Of a stretch of 64,000 nucleotides of DNA, positions 56,964 through 64,000 are shown piece by piece. This DNA is from Actinoplanes sp. NBC_00393 (GTDB taxonomy: Bacteria > Actinomycetota > Actinomycetes > Mycobacteriales > Micromonosporaceae): positions 2,632,501-2,696,500 of the forward strand of contig NZ_CP107942.1 of the NCBI RefSeq assembly GCF_036053395.1, in the 5' to 3' direction. Numbering within the stretch: position 1 is the first letter of the stretch; every line of letters begins with the position of its first letter. The notes beneath the pieces were generated by a model. The model was not told where the DNA came from. It saw nothing but the letters and a program-made list of their open reading frames with translations, and searched no databases. Made by a program: the position numbers and the translations under genes.

Positions 56964-58931
56964 ATGACATCGCTGCTGCACGTGGCGACCACCGGATCCG
57001 ACGACGCCGACGGCTCGGCGCAGCGGCCGTTGCGGACCATCAACCGGGCCGCGGCGCTCGCCCGGCCCGGGGACACCGTGGTCGTGCACGCCGGCGAATA
57101 CCGCGAATGGGTGACGCCGCCGCGCGGCGGCCTCAGCGACAGCCGCCGCATCACCTATCAGGCCGCCGACGGTGAGCACGTCGTCATCAAGGGGTCGGAG
57201 CGGATCACCGGCTGGGAGCCGGACGGCGGGACGGTGTGGAAGGCGTCGGTGCCCAACACGCTGTTCGGTGACTTCAACCCGTTCGCCGAGGAGATCGCCG
57301 GCGACTGGGTCGTCTACGCCGAGAAGGCGCCCCGCAAGCACCTCGGCGACGTCTACCTCAACGGCCTCAGTTTCTACGAGGCCGGCTCGCGCGCCGAGGT
57401 GGCCGGCCCCGAGAAGCGCATCGAGATGAAGGACGACTGGACCGGCGTCACCGATCGCGTGCGCAACCCCGAGCAGACCCTGCTGGTCTGGTATGCCGAG
57501 GTGGGCGCGGAGGAGACCACGATCTGGGCGAACTTCCAGGGCGCCGACCCGAACACCGAACTGACCGAGATCAACGTACGCCGGTCGGTGTTCTACCCGC
57601 TGGTGCCGCATCTGGACTACATCACCGTACGCGGCTTCGAGCTCGCCCAGGCGGCCAGCCCGTGGACGCCGCCGACCGCCGATCAGCCCGGCCTGATCGG
57701 CCCGAACTGGGCGAAGGGCTGGATCATCGAGGACAACGTCATCCACGACGCGAAATGCTCGGCGATCTCGATCGGCAAAGAGGCGTCCACCGGCCACAAC
57801 TACGCCACCGAACGCGGCGACAAGCCCGGCTACCAGTACCAGCTCGAGTCCGTGTTCGCTGCCCGCCAGATCGGCTGGGACTCCGAGCACATCGGCTCGC
57901 ACGTGATCCGCCGCAACACCATCTACGACTGCGGGCAGAACGGCATCGTCGGCCACCTCGGCTGCGTCTTCTCGACCATCGAGGACAACCACATCTACAA
58001 CATCGCGATCAAGCGGGAGTTCTACGGCTACGAGATCGGCGGCATCAAGCTGCACGCTGCCATCGACGTCGAGATCCGGCACAACCGCATCCACGACTGC
58101 TCGCTGGGCACCTGGCTGGACTGGCAGACCCAGGGCACCCGGGTGTCCCGCAACGTCTACTACAACAACAACCGGGATCTGTTCATCGAGGTCAGCCACG
58201 GGCCGTACCTCGTGGACCACAACGTTCTCGCCTCGCCGGCCGCGCTGGAGTTGTGGAGCCAGGGCGGCGCGTTCGTCAACAACCTGCTCTGCGGCACCGT
58301 GTGGCTCAACCCGGTGATGGACCGGGCCACGCCGTACCACCGGCCGCACAGCACCCAGGTGGCCGGCTACGCATTCATCGTGGGCGGCGACGACCGCTGG
58401 ATCGGCAACGTCTTCGTCGGGGGAGACCTGGCGGTGGCGTACGCGGCCATGCCCGAGGGAGATTCACCGGCGTACGCGGGCCTGGTCGGCTACGACGCCT
58501 ACCCGGCGTCGTTCGAGGAGTACCTGCAGCGCATCGACGAGGAGCCGCCCGGCGACCACCAGCGCTTCCTCAACGTGAAGCAGGCCGTGTACGCCCGGGG
58601 CAACGTCTACGCCGCCGGCGCCCTCGCGTACGCCGGGGAACAGAACCCGGTGACGCTGCAGGACGCGTCCGCCGCGGTCGTCGAAGAAGGCGACCAGGTC
58701 TACCTGGTGACCGACCTTCCGGAGGGCTTCGGCGGCACCGGTCTCGTCCCGGTCGGCGGCCGCGACCTCGAGCGGGTCCGCTTCGCCGACGCCGACTTCG
58801 AGGAGCGTGACGGCAGCCCCGCGGTCATCGACACCGACCTGGTCGGCGCCCGCAAGGAGCAGGGCCAGACCTACCCGGCGGGCCCGCTCGCCGGGCTCAC
58901 CCCGGGAAGCAGCCGCGTCCGCCTCTGGTGA
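56964..58931 (+). CDS. GH120 beta-xylosidase (right-handed beta-helix), cytoplasmic
   Basis: ATG 56964 has AAAGG about 10 nt upstream; ATG 56928 (overlapping the permease stop) would add 12 residues. The 655-residue protein lacks a signal peptide and is a parallel beta-helix. Conserved stretches include VVVHAGEYREWV, GDFNPFAEEI, QPGLIGPNW and GQNGIVGHLGC, as in GH120. Asp386 (TWLDWQ) and Glu409 (LFIEVSHG) are 23 apart, the spacing of the nucleophile and acid/base of the characterised Thermoanaerobacterium XylC (recalled). It should cleave imported xylobiose or xylosides to xylose with retention. Confidence 0.9.
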   Translation: MTSLLHVATTGSDDADGSAQRPLRTINRAAALARPGDTVVVHAGEYREWVTPPRGGLSDSRRITYQAADGEHVVIKGSERITGWEPDGGTVWKASVPNTLFGDFNPFAEEIAGDWVVYAEKAPRKHLGDVYLNGLSFYEAGSRAEVAGPEKRIEMKDDWTGVTDRVRNPEQTLLVWYAEVGAEETTIWANFQGADPNTELTEINVRRSVFYPLVPHLDYITVRGFELAQAASPWTPPTADQPGLIGPNWAKGWIIEDNVIHDAKCSAISIGKEASTGHNYATERGDKPGYQYQLESVFAARQIGWDSEHIGSHVIRRNTIYDCGQNGIVGHLGCVFSTIEDNHIYNIAIKREFYGYEIGGIKLHAAIDVEIRHNRIHDCSLGTWLDWQTQGTRVSRNVYYNNNRDLFIEVSHGPYLVDHNVLASPAALELWSQGGAFVNNLLCGTVWLNPVMDRATPYHRPHSTQVAGYAFIVGGDDRWIGNVFVGGDLAVAYAAMPEGDSPAYAGLVGYDAYPASFEEYLQRIDEEPPGDHQRFLNVKQAVYARGNVYAAGALAYAGEQNPVTLQDASAAVVEEGDQVYLVTDLPEGFGGTGLVPVGGRDLERVRFADADFEERDGSPAVIDTDLVGARKEQGQTYPAGPLAGLTPGSSRVRLW

Positions 58932-58944
58932 CCGAACCGGCTGA

Positions 58945-58971
58945 CGGCCGGCGGCTCCGTGCCGCCGGCCG
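58945..58971 (+). terminator. Hairpin terminator of the importer/GH120 operon
   Basis: Eleven-base arms CGGCCGGCGGC (58945-58955) and GCCGCCGGCCG (58961-58971) with a 5-nt loop, 14 bp after the stop. Confidence 0.75.
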
Positions 58972-58997
58972 CCAGACCATGCCCGTCCGCTCACCGT

Positions 58998-59483
58998 TCA
59001 GAGCAAATCGTGCGCTGCCCTCAGAGCCACCGCGCGGGCCTCGTCGACGATCTTCCGCCATCGCGCGACGACAGCGGCCGCGGTGTCGACCTGAGCGTGC
59101 AACCGCCGCAGACGGGGCACCGCCTCGGCGATGCGGAAGCGGTCAGCCACCGTGGTCATCCCACCTGGAAGGTGTTTCAGCAGGGCGCCGTCCAGGCGAG
59201 GCGGTGGCGTGACGGCCATTCCGGTCACCGCGGTCAACCCAGCACCGGCCTTCGCGATCGCGCCGGCAAGCGCCGGCAAAGCGTGCTGCGCGCGGCGGAC
59301 GTTGTCGTCGTAGCGGCTCGCGGCGATGTCAAGGTCGGAACGCTGACCCCGAGGGTCGGCTGGATCAGAACTGAGCGCCTTCACGACTGTGCGGGCGGCC
59401 TGAGACGCCGTACCCAGCGAGGTCTGCGGTCGTTCGCCGCAGGCGGCTCGCCATCGGCCCCAGCCTGATCCGGTTCGGCTCAT
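58998..59483 (-). CDS. Uncharacterised small soluble protein
   Basis: ATG 59483 has GAAGG about 8 nt upstream; the frame to 59603 adds Arg-rich sequence overlapping the leader of the GH10 gene and is unlikely. The 161-residue product is predominantly helical (ASRYDDNVRRAQHALPALAG, FRIAEAVPRLRRLHAQVD), without signal or membrane helix. No family is recognised. It is convergent with the importer operon and divergent from the GH10 gene. Confidence 0.5.
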   Translation of the reverse strand: MSRTGSGWGRWRAACGERPQTSLGTASQAARTVVKALSSDPADPRGQRSDLDIAASRYDDNVRRAQHALPALAGAIAKAGAGLTAVTGMAVTPPPRLDGALLKHLPGGMTTVADRFRIAEAVPRLRRLHAQVDTAAAVVARWRKIVDEARAVALRAAHDLL

Positions 59484-59568
59484 CCAGCACCTTCGAAGCG
59501 TAAGCGGCTCTTGACCGCCGGTGGAGGCAGGCATAGATTGCCTTCGTTCGTTACTTACGGTGCTAGAC

Positions 59569-59579
59569 CGAAACTTTCG
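59569..59579. promoter_or_regulatory. Perfect palindrome CGAAACTTTCG (second copy)
   Basis: Identical to 53770-53780 and 33 bp before the GH10 start codon, between promoter and ribosome site. A TTGCCT box at 59538 is a possible -35 element. Confidence 0.65.
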
Positions 59580-59612
59580 AAGCCGCCTCCTCATCCCCTG
59601 CAAGGAGATCCC

Positions 59613-60761
59613 GTGCGTCGTCCTTGGATATCTCTCGCTGTCGCCGGCGCCGCGGCGCTACTGGGCGGACAGCTCGCGTTCGCCGGCTCCGCCACAGCCG
59701 GCTCCGGCGTGGTCGCGGCAAAGCCGTCGCCAGGCCCGGCATACCCGGCCGATTCGTTGCGGGCTTTGGCCGCGCGGGTGGGCCTGCGCATCGGCACGGC
59801 CGTGAACGCGGACCAGCTGGGCACCAACGAGAAGTACACGCAGATCACCGCCGAGCAGTTCTCGAGCGTCACCGCGGAGAACGCGATGAAGTGGGCCGAA
59901 GTGGAGGCCACCCGCGGCACCTACACCTGGGAGAAGGCCGACCAGCTCGTCGCGTTCGCGAAGCAGAACCGGCAGCTGGTGCGCGGCCACACGCTGCTCT
60001 GGCACAACCAGCTGCCGGCCTGGCTGTCCACCGACGGCTACACCACCACCCTCTCGGACGAGGAGGTGAAGGCGGCCCTGAAGAAGCACATCTTCGCTCA
60101 GATGCGCCACTTCAAGGGCGACATCTGGCAGTGGGACGTGGTCAACGAGGCCTTCGACGACAACGGGCAGCCCCGCCAGACCATCTGGTACAAGGCGTGG
60201 GGCGGCACCGGCTACATCGCCGACGCGTTCCGCTGGGCGCACCAGGCCGATCCCCGCGCCCTGCTCTTCTACAACGACTACAACCTGGAATTCACCGGGC
60301 CCAAGAGCAACGCGGTGTACGCCTTGGTGCAATCGCTCAAGGCGCAGCGCGTACCGATCCACGGTGTCGGATTCCAGGGTCACCTGTCCACCCAGTACGG
60401 CTACCCCGACCTGCTCAGCAACCTGCAGCGCTTCGCCGCCCTGGGACAGAAGGTGGCCCTGACCGAGGTGGACGTGCGCACCGCGACCAAGCCCGAAGCC
60501 GTCAACGAGCCGGTGAACCCGCTCGCCCCGTACGCCCAGGAGAGCTACTGGTCCCGGACGCTGAAGGCCTGCCTGGCGGTACGCGCCTGCATCTCGTTCA
60601 CGCCGTGGGGGTTCGGTGACGCCTATTCGTGGGTGCCCGGCTGGTTCTCCGACCCGCAGGAGGGTGCTGCTCTGATCTATGACGAGCAGCTGAACCCGAA
60701 GGGCCAGTACCACGTGCTGCAGCAGGACCTGGCGCTGGCCGCGGGCGCCCCGCGTCGCTGA
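59613..60761 (+). CDS. Secreted GH10 endo-beta-1,4-xylanase, single domain
   Basis: GTG 59613 follows AAGGAG. The 382-residue protein has a Sec signal (about 1-29) and a GH10 barrel with HTLLWHNQLPAWL, acid/base Glu in [10 protein letters not shown] and nucleophile Glu in ALTEVDV. There is no binding module, unlike the enzyme at 48409. It ends at a strong bidirectional hairpin. The upstream palindrome suggests xylan-linked control. Confidence 0.93.
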   Translation: MRRPWISLAVAGAAALLGGQLAFAGSATAGSGVVAAKPSPGPAYPADSLRALAARVGLRIGTAVNADQLGTNEKYTQITAEQFSSVTAENAMKWAEVEATRGTYTWEKADQLVAFAKQNRQLVRGHTLLWHNQLPAWLSTDGYTTTLSDEEVKAALKKHIFAQMRHFKGDIWQWDVVNEAFDDNGQPRQTIWYKAWGGTGYIADAFRWAHQADPRALLFYNDYNLEFTGPKSNAVYALVQSLKAQRVPIHGVGFQGHLSTQYGYPDLLSNLQRFAALGQKVALTEVDVRTATKPEAVNEPVNPLAPYAQESYWSRTLKACLAVRACISFTPWGFGDAYSWVPGWFSDPQEGAALIYDEQLNPKGQYHVLQQDLALAAGAPRR

Positions 60762-60768
60762 TCACCGC

Positions 60769-60800
60769 CGGATGCCGTGCCCCCCCGGGCACGGCATCCG
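60769..60800. terminator. Bidirectional hairpin terminator, 14-bp stem
   Basis: CGGATGCCGTGCCC (60769-60782) pairs perfectly with GGGCACGGCATCCG (60787-60800) across four C residues. It lies between the convergent GH10 gene and the fused permease gene and can serve both. Confidence 0.8.
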
Positions 60801-60804
60801 CGGA

Positions 60805-62802
60805 TCAACCCTTCACCGCGCCGGCGGTGAGTCCCTCGGTCAGGAAACGTTGACCGAAGGCGTACATGATCACCACGGGGATGCTGACCAGCAGCGAGGC
60901 CGCGGCGAGCTGGCCCTGCGGCACGACGTCTCCGGCGATCATCGACTGCATCCCCACGGGAAGCGTCTTGTACTCGTCCTTGGTGACGAACACGAAGGCG
61001 AACAGGAACTCGTTCCAGGCGTTGGTCAGCGTGAACAGCGCGACCGCCAGCAGGCCCGGCTTGGCCAGGGGAAGCACCACCCGGCCGAACGCCTGGACCC
61101 GGCTGCACCCGTCGACCAGTGCGGCATCCTCCAGGTCGGCGGGGATCGACGCGAAGTATCCCGCCAGCAGCCAGGTGGCGAACGGCAGCGTGAACGTCGG
61201 GTACGTCAGCACGAGCGACCACAGCGAGTCGGTGAGCCGCGCCCGGATGAGCAGCTGGTACAGGGGGATGAACAGCAGCGCACCCGGCATCACGTAGGTG
61301 AGCAGCACCGTGACGGTGAAGCCCTGCGCCCCGCGGAACCGCAGCCGGGCCAGCGCGTAACCGCCCAGCACGGCGCAGAGCAGGGCGACGACGGTGGACG
61401 CCCCGGAGATCAGCAGGGTGTTGAGATACCAGCGGCCGAAGGGCTGGTTGGTGAACAGCGCACCGAACTGCTCCAGGGTCCACGGCGTCGGCCACAGGTC
61501 GTGCACGCGCATGACGACCTGGCCCTCGGACTTAAATGCCGTGACGGCGATCCAGTAGATCGGGAACAACACGAAGGTCAGCAGCCCGGCCAGCGCCACA
61601 CCGGAGCCCAGACGCGAGACGAACGCCGACGCGCGGCGGCCGCCCCGGGCCTGGAACGCCGAGACCAGCCGGCCGACGGCCGCTGCCACCAGCAGCATCA
61701 CGCCGAGGACCACCGCCGCCTTCCAGAAGATCTGCGGCGACGCCCAGGCCAGCAGCCCGGTGAACGCCGCCGCGCCGGCCCACGCGACCCACCGCGCGGT
61801 CCGGGCCCGCACGGGCGGTTCGGTGCCGGTGCCCTCGCGCAGCAAGCGGACCAGATAGAACACGAGCACGCCGATGACCGGCAGCATGACCAGGGTGACC
61901 GCCGCCCCCGCGCCGTACTGCAGCTGCAGGATCGCCTTCGTGTAGGCGACCAGCACGTACGGCGTGGTCACGTCGCCCGGGCCGCCCTGTGTCAGCAACC
62001 AGATGAGGTCGAAGTTGTTGAACGTCCAGATCGACGACAGGGTCACCGTCACGGTCATGACGTGCCGCAGTCCGGGCAGGGTCACGTGCGCGAAACGCTG
62101 CCACGCCGACGCCCCGTCGATGGTCGCCGCCTCGTACTGGTCCGCGGGGATGGCCTTCAACCCGGCGAGGAAGCAGACGGTGAAGAACGGCACGCCCTTC
62201 CACACGTTCACCAGGATCACCGACGGCATGGCCAGCGACGCGTCGGACAGCCAGCCGGCGGGCCAGCTGTCCACCAGCTGCACGGAGGCCAGCAGCGGCC
62301 CGATCCCGGAGGCGGTGAGCAGCGTGTTGACGCTGCCGAAGATGGGGTCGAGCAGCGAGCGCCAGCTGAACGCGGTCACCACCGTCGGCACCACCCACGG
62401 CACCAGCAGCAGCCCGGTCAGCACCGCCCGGCCGCGCCGCAGGTGGTGCAGCAGCAGGGCCGCCGCCAGGCCCAGCACCACCTTGAAGATCTCGGCGTAC
62501 GCGGTGAAGACGAACGAGTTCACTACGGCCGTACGGAATTGGCCGTCGCCGGCGAGCGCGGAGTAGTTGGCCAGGCCGACGAACACGCTGTCGGCCCCGT
62601 GGCGCTCGGTGGTGCTGGTGATGATCGACTGGGCGATCGGCACGAGCACGAGCGCGCCGACCAGCACCGCCGTGGGCGTGAGGAACAGGGCCGCCAACCG
62701 CCAGTCACGGCCGAGCCGCCGCTGGGTCGCCGTGAGCGAGCCGGGCCCCGGGGGTGGGGGTTCCGTCATCACCGGGGGCGGCGCTGATCGGAGCGAGCTC
62801 AC
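60805..62802 (-). CDS. Fused MalF-MalG sugar ABC permease
   Basis: A single 665-residue chain contains two complete CUT1 permeases. The N-terminal half (about 30-320) has an EAA loop in QYEAATIDGASAWQRFAHVT. A helical linker region with two extra hydrophobic segments (about 340-390) leads to the second half (about 400-665), with LEDAALVDGCSRVQAFGRVV and the MalG-type end LTAGAVKG. The frame is unbroken, so this is a genuine fusion. ATG 62802 overlaps the binding-protein stop by 4 nt. Location beside a xylanase suggests xylo-oligosaccharide import, which is inference. Confidence 0.9.
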   Translation of the reverse strand: MSSLRSAPPPVMTEPPPPGPGSLTATQRRLGRDWRLAALFLTPTAVLVGALVLVPIAQSIITSTTERHGADSVFVGLANYSALAGDGQFRTAVVNSFVFTAYAEIFKVVLGLAAALLLHHLRRGRAVLTGLLLVPWVVPTVVTAFSWRSLLDPIFGSVNTLLTASGIGPLLASVQLVDSWPAGWLSDASLAMPSVILVNVWKGVPFFTVCFLAGLKAIPADQYEAATIDGASAWQRFAHVTLPGLRHVMTVTVTLSSIWTFNNFDLIWLLTQGGPGDVTTPYVLVAYTKAILQLQYGAGAAVTLVMLPVIGVLVFYLVRLLREGTGTEPPVRARTARWVAWAGAAAFTGLLAWASPQIFWKAAVVLGVMLLVAAAVGRLVSAFQARGGRRASAFVSRLGSGVALAGLLTFVLFPIYWIAVTAFKSEGQVVMRVHDLWPTPWTLEQFGALFTNQPFGRWYLNTLLISGASTVVALLCAVLGGYALARLRFRGAQGFTVTVLLTYVMPGALLFIPLYQLLIRARLTDSLWSLVLTYPTFTLPFATWLLAGYFASIPADLEDAALVDGCSRVQAFGRVVLPLAKPGLLAVALFTLTNAWNEFLFAFVFVTKDEYKTLPVGMQSMIAGDVVPQGQLAAASLLVSIPVVIMYAFGQRFLTEGLTAGAVKG

Positions 62803-64000
62803 TGCGGCAGCCCCTGCTGGGCGAAGATCTGCACCATCTTGGCGTGCGCCGCGGTCACGGCCTGCGCGGGCGCCGTTCCTTGAATGACCTGCTGCATCAT
62901 GTCGGTGAGGACGTAGGCGGCGACGACCGCCTGCTGGCCGGCGCTGGCCTTCTGCGGGAAGCTCAGCCCGTTGTCGGTGCGCAGTGGCAGCGGCTGCTGG
63001 GACATGGTGCGCAGCATCGGGAACGCCGGGTCGCCGCTGGTGAAGAACGGGTCGGCGTCCCAGACCTCCGCCCAGGCGGGCATCGCCAGACCGGGCGCCT
63101 CCTTCGCCACCCCGACCAGCGCGGGCGCGCTGACCAGGTACTGCGCCAGCAGCTTGGCGAGTGTGGGGTTCTTGGCGCCCTTGAAGACGACGAAACCCTG
63201 GGACTGGCCGATCAGCAGCGATTTATCGGTCGCCGGCCCGGTGCAGTCGGAGAAGACGTGCGTGTTGGCGTACACCGGATTCTTCTTGGTCTTGGAATCG
63301 GCGTAGACGCTGAAGCTGTTGCGGGTGTAGCCGAGGATTCCGGCGAGCCAGTTCTCGTTGTTGCTGGTGTCGGTCCAGCTGGCCACTCCGGGCGGCAGCA
63401 TCGGCTGGTACCTGGGGTTGGTGTAGATGTCGCCCAGGAAGGTCACCGCCTGCACCGTCTCCGGCGAGTCGAAGGTGACCTTCCGGCCGTCGTTCGAGGC
63501 GATCGCCCCGCCGTAGGAGTTGATCAGCGCCTCGATCAGGCCGTTGCCGTCACCGGAGCGGTTCACGGTCATGCCCCAGCCGAACCGGCGCTTGCCCGGA
63601 TCGGAGATCGCCAGGCACAGGTCGCGCATCTCCTCCCAGGTGTAGGCGTCCTTGGGAGTGATGCCCTTGTCCTGCATCCAGTCCTTGCGCAGGAACGACC
63701 CGATCCCGATGAAGTGGTACGGGATGGCGAACCACTTGCCGTCGAAGACGCAGAAGTTCTTCGCCTCCGCGCAGGGCTCGCCGAACCTGGCGGTCAGCGC
63801 CTCGACGGTGTCCGTCACGTCCTCCAGGTCGCCCAGCGCATGGAACTGCGCCACGAACCGCGAGTCGGTCATGAAGGCCAGGTCACGCGCCACGCCACCC
63901 TTCACCTCAGCGTCGATCTTGGCGACCACGTCACCGGCGTCGGCCTGGACCAGGCTGTTCTCGATCTTCGTACCGGTGCTGTCGGCGAACTTCTTGATCG
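62799..64000 (-). CDS. Sugar ABC substrate-binding protein (5' end outside the window)
   Basis: The frame is open to the end of the window, so at least 399 C-terminal residues are present and the signal sequence is not visible. Family 1 solute-binding features include DEVKGGVARD-like helix AEVKGGVARDLAFMTDSRFV, GIGSFLRKDWMQDKGITPK and YTWEEMRDLCLAIS. It is translationally coupled to the fused permease. The ligand is unknown, probably an oligosaccharide. Confidence 0.88.
   Translation of the reverse strand, partial: IKKFADSTGTKIENSLVQADAGDVVAKIDAEVKGGVARDLAFMTDSRFVAQFHALGDLEDVTDTVEALTARFGEPCAEAKNFCVFDGKWFAIPYHFIGIGSFLRKDWMQDKGITPKDAYTWEEMRDLCLAISDPGKRRFGWGMTVNRSGDGNGLIEALINSYGGAIASNDGRKVTFDSPETVQAVTFLGDIYTNPRYQPMLPPGVASWTDTSNNENWLAGILGYTRNSFSVYADSKTKKNPVYANTHVFSDCTGPATDKSLLIGQSQGFVVFKGAKNPTLAKLLAQYLVSAPALVGVAKEAPGLAMPAWAEVWDADPFFTSGDPAFPMLRTMSQQPLPLRTDNGLSFPQKASAGQQAVVAAYVLTDMMQQVIQGTAPAQAVTAAHAKMVQIFAQQGLPQ

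Overview
The window is high-GC DNA coding on both strands. It has abundant GTG starts, purine-rich ribosome binding sites and many 1-4 nt start/stop overlaps. Mycothiol-type DinB-fold proteins, ECF sigma factors, STAND NTPases, ricin-type and CBM2 modules on secreted enzymes, and sugar ABC transporters without their own ATPase all point to a soil actinomycete. A Micromonosporaceae (Actinoplanes-like) host is my inference, not something the sequence proves. No rRNA, tRNA, CRISPR array, integrase or transposase was recognised.

Left part (1-20 kb). Mixed housekeeping and accessory genes: a polysaccharide-deacetylase lipoprotein, a small membrane protein made of nine-residue repeats, an FMN hydroxy-acid oxidase overlapping an Nramp-like transporter, a decayed DUF4352-type gene, and a mannoside operon. 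That operon (7-14 kb) encodes a binding lipoprotein, two permeases, a GH38 alpha-mannosidase and a small protein, and faces a LacI-type regulator across a repeat-rich intergenic region. Then come an M1 metallopeptidase, a 2OG-Fe(II) oxygenase, and an SDR/NTF2-like pair opposite a LysR regulator.

Middle (20-26.7 kb). A signalling or conflict-like island. It holds a 1229-residue HTH-STAND NTPase-TM-WD40 protein flanked by 19-bp inverted repeats, a second STAND ATPase that lacks its usual tail, and a macro-domain protein that overlaps the broken end.

Right part (26.8-64 kb). A large plant cell-wall locus for arabinan and arabinoxylan. It encodes five GH43-type enzymes, GH62, GH51, GH27, GH120, three GH10 xylanases, a CE3-type acetyl esterase and a CBM2-linked esterase. 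There are two import systems: a conventional binding protein plus two permeases in an operon with GH120, and a binding protein with a single fused permease. Neither has an ATPase gene, so a shared MsiK-like ATPase elsewhere is likely. Extracellular enzymes release oligosaccharides, the transporters import them, and the leaderless GH51, GH10 and GH120 enzymes finish hydrolysis inside.

Regulation is visible at DNA level. Lac-operator-like palindromes (TGTKAGCGATAACA type) lie upstream of GH43 and CE3 genes, and CGAAACTTTCG-type elements lie near the GH10 genes and the xyloside importer. Inside the locus sits an ECF sigma factor fused through a zinc-finger and transmembrane segment to an extracellular arabinose-binding AbfB domain, of the same kind found on a neighbouring secreted enzyme. 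Separate regulatory cassettes are an ABC exporter with a membrane-anchored LuxR protein, and a LytTR/DUF3021-like pair preceded by 15-bp tandem repeats.
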